Source: Suipraeoptans intestinalis
Lineage (GTDB): Bacteria; Bacillota; Clostridia; Lachnospirales; Lachnospiraceae
Reading direction: 5' to 3'
DNA: 64,000 bases
Assembly (NCBI RefSeq): GCF_009696485.1
Contig: NZ_VULY01000018.1
Location: 941,001-1,005,000, forward strand
The notes under the pieces were generated by a model. The model saw nothing but the letters and a program-made list of their open reading frames with translations, had not been told where the DNA came from and did not search any database. The position numbers and the translations under genes were made by a program. Positions 17,729-25,777 of the stretch are shown in pieces (positions within the stretch are counted from its first letter, which is position 1; each line of letters begins with the position of its first letter).

Positions 17729-18529
17729 CTATTCTTCCTTCACTCTTACGCCCCGCACCACAAAACGATTCTCATCGCCTGCACTGGTACAGGTCGAAAG
17801 GGTCACGATCCTGCTGGAGGTATCCACTGCAATGCCCGTATCATACTGTGCCACATCTTTGGTCATGGTCAAAAACTTCTGAAAAGCCTCATCCGTCGCA
17901 AACTGTGTCAGGTAGCTGTCCGATGTGTCTTTTACCTCCCCCACCGAATAAATCTGGTAGGTCAGCTTCTTCCCATCCGGCGTATACAGGTAAAAATAGG
18001 GGTTCGCCTCCCAAAAAGACTGTTCTCTGTAATCCTCCAGATGCCGGAACATGGAACCGTCCCGCATCCAGTGTCCGTAGATCAGGGTGTGCCTGTCTGA
18101 AAAGTCCGCACTGGCATTGGCATCCAGGAAAATGGCGCCCACCGTATTTTCATTCTCGGAAAAGGTTTTGGACAGATACTTTTCATTGTCGCTGCCCTGA
18201 ACCACCGGATAGTTGATCACAGACGGTTCCGGGTCAAACCGGATCCACGCTACCGTATCCGGATTGATCTTCTTCAGTTCCTCAAAATTCACTGAAAATG
18301 TCTCTTCTCCCTTTTCGTCCTTTTTGGTCTCAACAGCCAGTTCCCGCACCTTTGCATACTCCTTCTTCCCGGTGTTGTATCCCTTCCAGATCTTAAACAG
18401 TTGGAATCCCGAAAAGCAAAATACGCCGATCGCCACCAAGAGGATCAGGTTTGACAGGATGCTCCTGCCCGTCACCTTTTTCTGCTTTTTTTTCTTTCTA
18501 TGGTAATAAGGTTTTTTTTCTTCTTTCAT
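17729..18529 (-). CDS. srtB: Class B sortase
   Basis: A 266-residue membrane transpeptidase. A Lys/Arg-rich cytoplasmic tail and one transmembrane helix (about residues 23-45) precede the sortase barrel. The catalytic triad is visible as His153 (LIYGHWM), Cys247 (TLSTCTS) and Arg255 (ENRFVVRG); FDPEPSVINYPVVQGSDNEKYL in shorter pieces and the long beta6/beta7 insertion mark class B. Clostridioides difficile SrtB, a class B relative, prefers (S/P)PxTG signals (established knowledge). The only sorting signal seen in this window is the SPKTG of the adhesin at 48852, making it a likely substrate. A haem-uptake role is less likely, as no NEAT genes are nearby. Confidence 0.93.
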   Translation of the reverse strand: MKEEKKPYYHRKKKKQKKVTGRSILSNLILLVAIGVFCFSGFQLFKIWKGYNTGKKEYAKVRELAVETKKDEKGEETFSVNFEELKKINPDTVAWIRFDPEPSVINYPVVQGSDNEKYLSKTFSENENTVGAIFLDANASADFSDRHTLIYGHWMRDGSMFRHLEDYREQSFWEANPYFYLYTPDGKKLTYQIYSVGEVKDTSDSYLTQFATDEAFQKFLTMTKDVAQYDTGIAVDTSSRIVTLSTCTSAGDENRFVVRGVRVKEE

Positions 18530-18642
18530 CTTTTTATATCTCCCGCCTTCTTTCTATTCCCCGCCATTATAGCACAAGGCTCCCCTTTTTGAAAATATTT
18601 CGGAGCATTTTCCCTGCGGGTGAAAATTCCGGTGATTTTAAA

Positions 18643-18671
18643 TTGACGAACCCTTTATCTTTTGATAGAAT
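18643..18671 (+). promoter_or_regulatory. Promoter of tRNA-Cys
   Basis: TTGACG, 17 bases, TAGAAT, about 17 bases before the tRNA 5' end. Strong and well spaced, as expected for a stable RNA. Confidence 0.75.
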
Positions 18672-18688
18672 GAGAAAAGATAATCTTT

Positions 18689-18759
18689 GGCGCCATAGCC
18701 AAGTGGTAAGGCAGAGGTCTGCAACACCTTCATCACCAGTTCAAATCTGGTTGGCGCCT
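18689..18759 (+). tRNA. tRNA-Cys (GCA)
   Basis: The acceptor GGCGCCA pairs with TGGCGCC; the D-arm is GCC/GGC, the anticodon loop CTGCAAC gives GCA, and the T-arm has GTTCAAAT. The gene is 71 bases and CCA is not encoded. Promoter and terminator are both visible. A second, different tRNA-Cys lies at 32152. Confidence 0.96.
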
Positions 18760-18775
18760 TCGCATATTTTCAGGG

Positions 18776-18810
18776 ACATCGATCATCCAAAGCGGATCGG
18801 TGTTTTTTTA
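18776..18810 (+). terminator. Terminator of tRNA-Cys
   Basis: The arms ACATCGATC and GATCGGTGT (one G-U pair) enclose a 10-base loop and are followed by seven T residues. Confidence 0.8.
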
Positions 18811-18856
18811 TTTTCCGCCGTTTCTCCGCTTCTCTTTTGTTTTGCCCTTCTTTGCT

Positions 18857-19489
18857 TTAAAATCCCAAGGTATCGTCCACCAAAATGACTTTGATTCGGT
18901 TTTTCTCTCTGGAATATCTGGTGATCAACATCTGGCAGCAGATGGTAGAAGGCGTCTTACAGTCAAAGCAGGTTCCCAGTCTGCAACAGGGAGTGTCCAG
19001 TCCCAGCCGCTGTGTATTAATGGGCGCCGCCTCATTCCTTGTCCTGGAAATGGCATCCTCTACGCTTTTTACCACTTTATTCATCCCCGCAACCACGATC
19101 ACGTTTCTGGGTCCGGATGCAATAAAAGAAACCCGGTTCCCCAGTCCGTCCATATTGACCAGTACGCCGTCCGAAGAGATCCCATTGGCGCTGGTCAGGA
19201 AATAGTCGCATCCATAAGCAGCTATTTCTATGTTCCTTCTTTCCTCTCTGTCTTTTCCCAGATCCCTGTTGAACACCTGAAAATCTCCTTCACAGACCGC
19301 CTGCTTCAATCCGATCTCTGCGATTGACAGGGATCCTCCCCAGGACACGCTGCTTCCTTCTTTGATCCACTCCAAAGCCTTTTCTTTCGCCTCTTCTCTG
19401 GTTTCCACGTAACAGGCTTCCATATTTCTGCTTTCCAGCGCCTTTACCACCTGTTCTCCTAATACTTTATTTCTTTTTCTGCGGTTCAT
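18857..19489 (-). CDS. LUD-domain protein (LutC/DUF162-related)
   Basis: A 210-residue protein of the LUD (lactate utilisation) superfamily. The fold signature includes SVSWGGSLSIAEIG, YFLTSANGISSDGVLVNMDG in pieces, and GPRNVIVVAGMNKVV. The C-terminus holds cysteines (CCRLGTCFDC, then ICC) that might bind metal or a cluster. It is free-standing rather than part of a lutABC operon. In Clostridia such single-domain proteins are common and not characterised. The true substrate is unknown. Confidence 0.85.
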   Translation of the reverse strand: MNRRKRNKVLGEQVVKALESRNMEACYVETREEAKEKALEWIKEGSSVSWGGSLSIAEIGLKQAVCEGDFQVFNRDLGKDREERRNIEIAAYGCDYFLTSANGISSDGVLVNMDGLGNRVSFIASGPRNVIVVAGMNKVVKSVEDAISRTRNEAAPINTQRLGLDTPCCRLGTCFDCKTPSTICCQMLITRYSREKNRIKVILVDDTLGF

Positions 19490-19705
19490 CTTTTTTCCTC
19501 CTTCATGCGTTCGTTTGTGCTCTTCTTTACAATCCCCTTCCCCAACCTGTTTTTATTTTACACAAAATCTCTCCACATTCAAAGCGTCTTCTTTTTCTCG
19601 GCATTCTTTCCTCCTTTTATCTGATGCTTTACTCCTTTTTCCGGCAAAACCCTTTGTTAAAAAGAGTTTCGGATGATTTTTTTGTCCATTTTTCATAAAT
19701 TTCTA

Positions 19706-19734
19706 TTGCATTTTCCTCATTTCTTTTATATAAT
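19706..19734 (+). promoter_or_regulatory. Promoter of the NADH oxidase gene
   Basis: TTGCAT, 17 bases, TATAAT, about 60 bases before the TTG start codon. Confidence 0.6.
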
Positions 19735-19798
19735 CAAGAAAATAACAATAGAAAACAGTTACTATTATCTTTATCAGATCAGAAAAGGAGTGATTCAA

Positions 19799-21127
19799 TT
19801 GAAAACAGTCATCATCGGAACCAATCATGCCGGCATCGCGGCAGCAAACACTTTACTGGATACCTACAAGGATCAGGAAGTCGTTATGATCGACCGCAAC
19901 ACCAACCTCAGCTATCTGGGTTGTGGAACGGCTCTGTGGGTAGGAAGGCAGATCGAAAGCTATGAGAATCTTTTCTACACCAACGAGAAGGCGTTTGCCG
20001 AAAAAGGCGCAAAGATCCACATGGAAACATCTGTCACGGAAGTAGACTTTCAAAATAAAGTTGTCTGCTGTGAAAAAGCAAACGGCAGCAAGTTCCAGGA
20101 AAGCTATGACAAGCTGATCCTTGCTACCGGTTCCCTCCCCATTTCTCCCAAGATTGACGGACATGACCTGGACGGCATCCATTTCCTGAAGCTGTTTCAG
20201 GAAGGACAGGCAGTGGACGCAGAGCTTTCCAAAGAAGAGGTGCAGACGGTTGCCGTGATCGGAGCCGGATATATCGGCGTGGAAATTGCAGAAGCAGCAA
20301 AACGCCGCGGCAAAAATGTGTTGCTGTTTGATGTGGAATCCACTTCTCTTGCCAGCTACTATGACGAATGGTTTTCCAAAGACATGGATGAAAATCTCAA
20401 GAAGCACGAGATCGACCTTCACCTGGGCGAAAGAGCCACGGCTTATCTGGGCGAGGAACGTGTTCAGACTCTGGTAACGGATAAAGGCTCTTACGCCGTA
20501 GATCTGGTGATCAACGCCATCGGATTCCTCCCCAACAATGCTTTGGGAAAAGATCATCTGAAATTATTCAAAAACGGCGCCTACCTGGTAGACCGTCATC
20601 AGCAGACCAGCGATCCCGACGTATATGCCATCGGCGACTGTGCCAATGTGTATTCCAATGCCCTACAGCAGCCGGCCTATATCGCACTGGCCACCAACGC
20701 AGTCCGTTCGGGCATCGTAGCTGCCCACAATATCGGCGGCACACCTTTGGAATCTATTGGCGTGCAGGGATCTAACGGTATCTCCATCTTCGGATACCAC
20801 ATGGTTTCTACCGGCCTTTCTGTAAAAGCGGCAGAAAAGTTTGGCCTTTCTGTAAAATACACGGATTTTGAGGATTTACAGCGGCCCGGATTTATGACGC
20901 ACAATGCCAATGTAAAAATCCGTATCGTATACGAAACTTCCTCCCGCCGTGTCGTTGGAGCACAGATGGCTTCCTTTGAAGATATTTCCATGGGAATCCA
21001 TATGTTCTCCCTCGCCATTGAAGAAGGTGTTACCATTGATAAGCTGAAACTTCTGGACATCTTCTTCCTGCCCCACTTTAATCAGCCCTACAATTACATC
21101 ACCATGGCTGCATTAAGTGCAGAATAG
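19799..21127 (+). CDS. nox: FAD-dependent NADH oxidase, water-forming Nox type
   Basis: A 442-residue pyridine nucleotide-disulfide oxidoreductase. FAD-binding starts at TVIIGTNHAGIAAA; the redox-active Cys42 sits in LSYLGCGTALWVG, the single-cysteine (sulfenate) arrangement of water-forming NADH oxidase and CoA-disulfide reductase. A second Rossmann motif (VIGAGYIGVEIAEA) binds NADH and DVYAIGDCA closes the FAD site. The start is TTG at 19799 with AAGGAG 8 bases upstream, placing the FAD motif at the N-terminus; the longer ATG frame would span the promoter. It probably removes oxygen and regenerates NAD. CoA-disulfide reductase is the main alternative. Confidence 0.88.
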   Translation: MKTVIIGTNHAGIAAANTLLDTYKDQEVVMIDRNTNLSYLGCGTALWVGRQIESYENLFYTNEKAFAEKGAKIHMETSVTEVDFQNKVVCCEKANGSKFQESYDKLILATGSLPISPKIDGHDLDGIHFLKLFQEGQAVDAELSKEEVQTVAVIGAGYIGVEIAEAAKRRGKNVLLFDVESTSLASYYDEWFSKDMDENLKKHEIDLHLGERATAYLGEERVQTLVTDKGSYAVDLVINAIGFLPNNALGKDHLKLFKNGAYLVDRHQQTSDPDVYAIGDCANVYSNALQQPAYIALATNAVRSGIVAAHNIGGTPLESIGVQGSNGISIFGYHMVSTGLSVKAAEKFGLSVKYTDFEDLQRPGFMTHNANVKIRIVYETSSRRVVGAQMASFEDISMGIHMFSLAIEEGVTIDKLKLLDIFFLPHFNQPYNYITMAALSAE

Positions 21128-21141
21128 AACCCACTCGTACA

Positions 21142-21236
21142 GACAACCAGAAAAGACACAGGCTTCTGTAACCGGATCCGGCGGCGGATCTTCCCCGCCG
21201 GGTCACAGAAAATACCCTGTGTCTTTTTTGGTTGTC
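21142..21236. terminator. Very long compound hairpin between nox and the GH129 operon
   Basis: The outer arms 21142-21162 and 21216-21236 match over 20 of 21 positions (starting GACAACCA and ending GGTTGTC). A middle stem TTCTGT/ACAGAA with ACC/GGT and an inner CGGCGG/CCGCCG stem continue the fold. A T6 tract lies in the 3' arm. It can end both convergent transcripts. Confidence 0.75.
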
Positions 21237-21307
21237 ACGATTTTAGATTTGTGGCGCCGGAAAGAAAATCACGTCCTTCTGCTCCGATGACATCCACAGT
21301 CATCGCC

Positions 21308-22135
21308 CTATCCTTTGATTCCGGATTGCGCTACCCCTTCAATAAACTGCTTCTGGAAAACAAAAAACAATAAAATGATAGGAATGACCGCCATAACGGC
21401 TCCTGCCATCTGCATGGGATATTTTGTCGTATACTGTCCCTGTAAGGTAGAGAGCGCCGGCCCAAGGGTCATCATCTTTGGCGATGTATTCACGATCAGT
21501 GGCCACATAAAATCATTCCAGGCAAATTTAGCTGTAAAAATGACCAGAGACACAATGCCCGGTTTTACAAGAGGCAGCATGATTCTCCAGAAAATCTGAA
21601 ATCTGCTGCAGCCATCCAAAAGAGCCGCCTCTTCCAGCTCCTTTGGAAGCGAAAGAAAAAACTGCCGCAGCAAAAACGTCCCGAAAGCGCTGAATAAATT
21701 TGGCAGAAACAGCGCCGGTATCGTATCCAAAAGCCCCAGTTTTTGAATGATCTGATACTGGGGAATGAGAAAAATCTGTCCCGGAACCATAAGCACCGAC
21801 AAAATGATCACAAAAATAATATTTTTAAAAGGAAATTCGATCCGTGCAAACGCATAGGCAGCCATAGAGCAAAACACCACCTGCGCGACCGTTGTTACCG
21901 CCGTAGAAATAATCGTATTCAGATATACTCTGGTAAATGGCAGCGCCGTTATGATCTGCTGATAAGCCGTCAAAAGAAATTTCTTCGGAAAGATCGTAGG
22001 CGGTATCTGCATCGCTTCCCCTACCGTCTTAAAAGAGGTCAGTACCATCCACGCAAAGGGAAATACCGTAATCCCAATCCCAAGGAGGAGCAATATATGG
22101 ATCCATATCTGTTTTCCTATCCTTCTGTCTTTCAT
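21308..22135 (-). CDS. ABC sugar permease, MalG type (second glycan importer)
   Basis: A 275-residue membrane permease with six predicted helices and the EAA loop (EEAALLDGCSRFQIFWRIMLP). It is the last gene of the operon GH129-oxidoreductase-binding protein-permease-permease. GAGGGGAA precedes the start. As in the first importer, no ATPase is encoded alongside. Confidence 0.9.
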   Translation of the reverse strand: MKDRRIGKQIWIHILLLLGIGITVFPFAWMVLTSFKTVGEAMQIPPTIFPKKFLLTAYQQIITALPFTRVYLNTIISTAVTTVAQVVFCSMAAYAFARIEFPFKNIIFVIILSVLMVPGQIFLIPQYQIIQKLGLLDTIPALFLPNLFSAFGTFLLRQFFLSLPKELEEAALLDGCSRFQIFWRIMLPLVKPGIVSLVIFTAKFAWNDFMWPLIVNTSPKMMTLGPALSTLQGQYTTKYPMQMAGAVMAVIPIILLFFVFQKQFIEGVAQSGIKG

Positions 22136-22147
22136 CTTTTCCCCTCC

Positions 22148-23071
22148 TTAGTCATAATTCACCCATTTTTTCTGTACAATCAGCTGTGCGACCGTAATGA
22201 CCATGATCACAGCAAAAATCAAAACAGAGATGGCTGCCGCATATCCCTTGTATCCATAATCAAACGCCTGCCGGTAGAACAGCATTACCACCGTCTGCAC
22301 ATCCGCATATGCCGGATTTGTCTTTGTCACCATCATATACACTACGTCAAACACTTGAAAACCACTGATCACAGATGTGATCATCACAAAAAAGATCGTG
22401 GGTGTCAACATCGGTATGGTAATCTTGAAAAATCTCTGCAGAGGTCCCGCTCCGTCAATGGCTGCCGCCTCATAGTAGGTTCTTGAAATTCCCTGCATTC
22501 CTGCCAGAAGGATAATCGTGTTATATCCCACCGTCATCCATAATCCTACGATCATGATCATAAAAAGCGCTGTTCCGGAATCGGTCAGCCATCCATGCCC
22601 CTTTCCGCCCAGTGCCCTTATCACACCGTTTAGGATCCCCATTTTTTCATTGTAGATCCATTTCCATACCATGGCTACAGCCGCAGCCATGGTAACGGAT
22701 GGTAAAAAATATAGTGTTCGATAAACAGAGGTTCCTTTGATTTTTGTGTTCAGTAAGGCTGCAATACAGATAGACAAAAACATTCCTGCCGGCACCGTTA
22801 TGATTACATATTTCAGCGTATTCCCAAAACTCTTCCATACCTCTTCGTCCTGTAGCAGCTTTTCATAGTTCTGCAAACCCACAAAATTCGTTACATTAAA
22901 CTTATTTACGCTGTTGAAGCTAAACCATATATTCTGCAAAAACGGCCAGATGTAAAATACCAGCAGTCCCAGTGTAACCGGCGCAATGAAAAGATAGGCT
23001 GCGATCCAGTCCTTTTTCTGTCTCCTGCTCACTCCTTTTTTTGCGCCTTTTCTTGCTTTTCTTTCAGCCAT
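22148..23071 (-). CDS. ABC sugar permease, MalF type (second glycan importer)
   Basis: A 307-residue permease. A basic N-terminus (MAERKARKGAKKG) precedes six predicted membrane helices; the EAA loop is YEAAAIDGAGPLQRFFKITIP. The start at 23071 is preferred because GGGTGAT lies about 5 bases before it; the in-frame ATG at 23083 has no clear ribosome site. It follows the binding-protein gene by about 22 bases. Confidence 0.88.
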   Translation of the reverse strand: MAERKARKGAKKGVSRRQKKDWIAAYLFIAPVTLGLLVFYIWPFLQNIWFSFNSVNKFNVTNFVGLQNYEKLLQDEEVWKSFGNTLKYVIITVPAGMFLSICIAALLNTKIKGTSVYRTLYFLPSVTMAAAVAMVWKWIYNEKMGILNGVIRALGGKGHGWLTDSGTALFMIMIVGLWMTVGYNTIILLAGMQGISRTYYEAAAIDGAGPLQRFFKITIPMLTPTIFFVMITSVISGFQVFDVVYMMVTKTNPAYADVQTVVMLFYRQAFDYGYKGYAAAISVLIFAVIMVITVAQLIVQKKWVNYD

Positions 23072-23093
23072 ACGATCACCCATTTCGTTTTTC

Positions 23094-24377
23094 TTATTTT
23101 GTCAACAGTGCATCTGCCTCTTTTTTCAGTTCCTTACAAACTTCTGCCAACGGCTGCTCTCCATTGTATGCCTTTTGAAGATACGTTGCCTCCAGATCAT
23201 ACAGTTCTGCCGCCTTGGGGCAAACAGGAAGAGGATATGCCTTCTCTGCATGATTGGTATACGCTGCAAGATGATAGTTCGGATTTGCATTTGCAAAATA
23301 TTCCTGTGCGTCCGTCCTTGCCGAGATTACAACTCCTGTTTCTCCCTGTATTTTCATTGCTTCCTTGCTTCCCATCCAGGTGGCAAACGCGATGGCTTCT
23401 TCCTTGTTCTTGCTTCCTTCATAAACTGCATACCCAAGACCATTGATACAGTTGTCTTCTATCCCGTTGAACGTAGGAATCTCAACACAGTCGATCTTTT
23501 CTGCGATCGCATCATTTCCCGCATATTCCGGCACCATGTACGAACCGGCAAAATTCATTGCAAGCTGTCCTCCCTCGAACATGGCGTCTGCGGTTGTCTC
23601 AGAAAGTGCCGCCGCACTAGGTGACAATCCCTTGTCTATCATATCGATCCAGCACTGGATTCCCGCCTGCGTTTTTTCGTCTGTATAGCCGGTCTCTGTC
23701 TTGTCTTTATTCAGGATATATCCTCCGTTTGCAAATACTGTCTGGTAATACCAGGTCTGAAAGTCTACGGGGCACGCAAACGGATACACCCCATCCGGGA
23801 GTCCTGCTGCCTTTAATTTTTCCGCCAGCGCCACCAGGTCTTCATAGGTCATATCGTCTGTCGGATATTCTACGCCTGCCTTGTCAAAGATCTCTTTGTT
23901 GTACCACAGGGCATTGGTATCAAAATCCTTCGGCACAGCGTAGTTCACACCGTCGCGGACATAGTTTGATACCAGGGTTTCCGGAAAACTGTCTGCAATA
24001 TCCGTCTTTTTAACCGCATCTGTCAGATCCGCCAAAATCCCGCCTTCCACATAAGCATCCAGATGCAGTACATTCAGCCAGAATACGTCCGGCGCCTTCC
24101 CGCCTGTCGCAGCTGCTTCCAGCTTTGTCCAATATTCTCCGCCCTTATATGGCGTCAGTTGAATCTCGATCGTAACATCCTTTTGCTCCTTTTCATATGC
24201 TTTCGCCAGCTGTTCCATGGCATCCCTTTGTTTTTCATCCCAGATTCCCAGGGTCAGGGTCGTCTTCCCGCTTTTTGCACTTCCTCCCTCGCCTTTTCCT
24301 CCGCAGGCTGCCAGCATCGTCACACTCATTGCCGCACATACACAAACGGCTGCCAGTTTTTTCCAGTTTCTTTTCAT
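23094..24377 (-). CDS. Extracellular sugar-binding lipoprotein (second glycan importer)
   Basis: A 427-residue type 2 solute-binding protein. The signal ends in MLAACGGK, with the lipidated Cys near residue 25. Typical segments are TLGIWDEKQRDAMEQLAKAY, FDTNALWYNKEIFDKAG and MNFAGSYMVPEY near the ligand cleft. It has GGAGGAGC before the ATG. It lies downstream of an intracellular GH129-like hydrolase, so it probably captures the substrate of that enzyme, possibly a GalNAc-containing glycan or glycopeptide. Confidence 0.88.
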   Translation of the reverse strand: MKRNWKKLAAVCVCAAMSVTMLAACGGKGEGGSAKSGKTTLTLGIWDEKQRDAMEQLAKAYEKEQKDVTIEIQLTPYKGGEYWTKLEAAATGGKAPDVFWLNVLHLDAYVEGGILADLTDAVKKTDIADSFPETLVSNYVRDGVNYAVPKDFDTNALWYNKEIFDKAGVEYPTDDMTYEDLVALAEKLKAAGLPDGVYPFACPVDFQTWYYQTVFANGGYILNKDKTETGYTDEKTQAGIQCWIDMIDKGLSPSAAALSETTADAMFEGGQLAMNFAGSYMVPEYAGNDAIAEKIDCVEIPTFNGIEDNCINGLGYAVYEGSKNKEEAIAFATWMGSKEAMKIQGETGVVISARTDAQEYFANANPNYHLAAYTNHAEKAYPLPVCPKAAELYDLEATYLQKAYNGEQPLAEVCKELKKEADALLTK

Positions 24378-24415
24378 AATGCTCCTCCTTTTCTTTTCCG
24401 TTGATAAGACATCTA

Positions 24416-25777
24416 TTATGAAGCCGTTCCGGTCATACCCGAAGGGCTCGCATACGCTTCCTGTAACGCTTTTACAAATTCTTTTAAAACTACCGGTTTT
24501 CCGGCGCGGAGTCTGGACTGCTCTGCCGCCAAAGCACAGTAATGACTTTCCAGAGAACGCTCCAGGGATGTGATGTGTCCACTTTCTTCCTTTTTCCCGG
24601 AAACCAGTTCCAGAAATTCTTCCACCATACGCCGGTCTCCGCCGCCATGTCCGGAAAAGTCGTCGGACAATCCCATAACATCCACCTTTATCTCCGTGAC
24701 TTCTGCATCAAATCTGCGAATACAGATTTCTCCTTTTTCCGGTTCCTGGGAATCCATATTTACAGTAAGCTCTCCCCGCGTTCCCATGAATTTTGCATGG
24801 CGGGAAACCGAGGAGGTAAATCCGCTCATGGTAAAGCTCATCGTCGTTCCGTCCGTCATATTCAGATTGACCACCTGGTGGTCTACCACGTTGTTGTTGC
24901 ACCGATAAACGCAGCGGCCATATTTTCCGGTCCGCAGCGCCTCCATCAACGTTTCTTCACTGGGTCCTTCCGGAACAAGCACATCCAGCGGCCACTGGCG
25001 GTGCCCTGTCCGGTACCCGATGATCCGGTTGTCCATATAGATTTTTTCTGCGTCAAACGGACACTCCCGTCTTGCCTGACACCCATCCAGGCATCGGTCC
25101 GTACTTCCCTCCGGAGCGTTGTCTTTTTTAAAGTGACACATGCTCCCGTAAGAAGACACGGACTCACAGGTTTTTCCTGCCAGCCACAGATACAGATCCA
25201 TATCATGGCAGCATTTCTGAAGGATCATCGGGCTTGTTTCGTCAGAATTTGACCAGTTTCCACGAACGAAGCTATGTGCCTGATGAAACCACCCCACGTT
25301 TTCCGTTGCTGCGATAGATACCACCTCTCCAATGGTTCCCGTTTCCAGAAGTTCCTTTACCTTTTGATAAATGGGTGTGTACCGCAGCACATGACAGACT
25401 ACTACCCGCCGCCCATATTTTCTCGCAGCCTCCTCCAGTCGGATACATTCCTGCAGGTCGGGAGATACCGGCTTTTCCAACAGCAGATCATACCCTTTTT
25501 CCAAAGCAAGCAGCGCCTGCGGTACATGCTGACGATCCTGTGTTGCGATGATCGCTGCATCTGCCATCCGCGTGCAGGCAAATAATTCTTCTGCGCTGGT
25601 AAAACAACGCTCCTCCGGGATATGATACTCTTTTGCCGTCATTCTCAGCTTTTGAAGATCCGGATCCGCTATGGCAACAATCTCCATTTTTCCCGGATCC
25701 AGTCTGGCAAGCTTTGCATACTCTTCCCTTCCTCTGCTTCCCAGTCCTGCGATCACAACCTTTACACCTTTTTCCAT
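24416..25777 (-). CDS. Gfo/Idh/MocA-family NAD(P)-dependent oxidoreductase
   Basis: A 453-residue oxidoreductase. The N-terminal Rossmann fold starts VVIAGLGSRGREEYAKLA; the family signature LLEKPVS (EKP) is near residue 100. A Cys-rich insertion (HFKKDNAP, then CLDGCQARRECPFD) is seen in a subset of the family and could bind metal. The C-terminal domain ends with GGGDRRMVEEFLELV. The family includes myo-inositol and sugar dehydrogenases and the NAD-dependent GH109 glycosidases. Its start codon overlaps the 3' end of the GH129-like gene by 16 bases, suggesting translational coupling and joint action on one glycan. Confidence 0.85.
   Translation of the reverse strand: MEKGVKVVIAGLGSRGREEYAKLARLDPGKMEIVAIADPDLQKLRMTAKEYHIPEERCFTSAEELFACTRMADAAIIATQDRQHVPQALLALEKGYDLLLEKPVSPDLQECIRLEEAARKYGRRVVVCHVLRYTPIYQKVKELLETGTIGEVVSIAATENVGWFHQAHSFVRGNWSNSDETSPMILQKCCHDMDLYLWLAGKTCESVSSYGSMCHFKKDNAPEGSTDRCLDGCQARRECPFDAEKIYMDNRIIGYRTGHRQWPLDVLVPEGPSEETLMEALRTGKYGRCVYRCNNNVVDHQVVNLNMTDGTTMSFTMSGFTSSVSRHAKFMGTRGELTVNMDSQEPEKGEICIRRFDAEVTEIKVDVMGLSDDFSGHGGGDRRMVEEFLELVSGKKEESGHITSLERSLESHYCALAAEQSRLRAGKPVVLKEFVKALQEAYASPSGMTGTAS

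Noticed and set aside
19673..19798. Longer ATG-started version of the NADH oxidase
   Set aside because: It would begin upstream of and read through the TATAAT; the TTG at 19799 has an ideal ribosome site and puts the FAD motif and Cys42 at the family positions.
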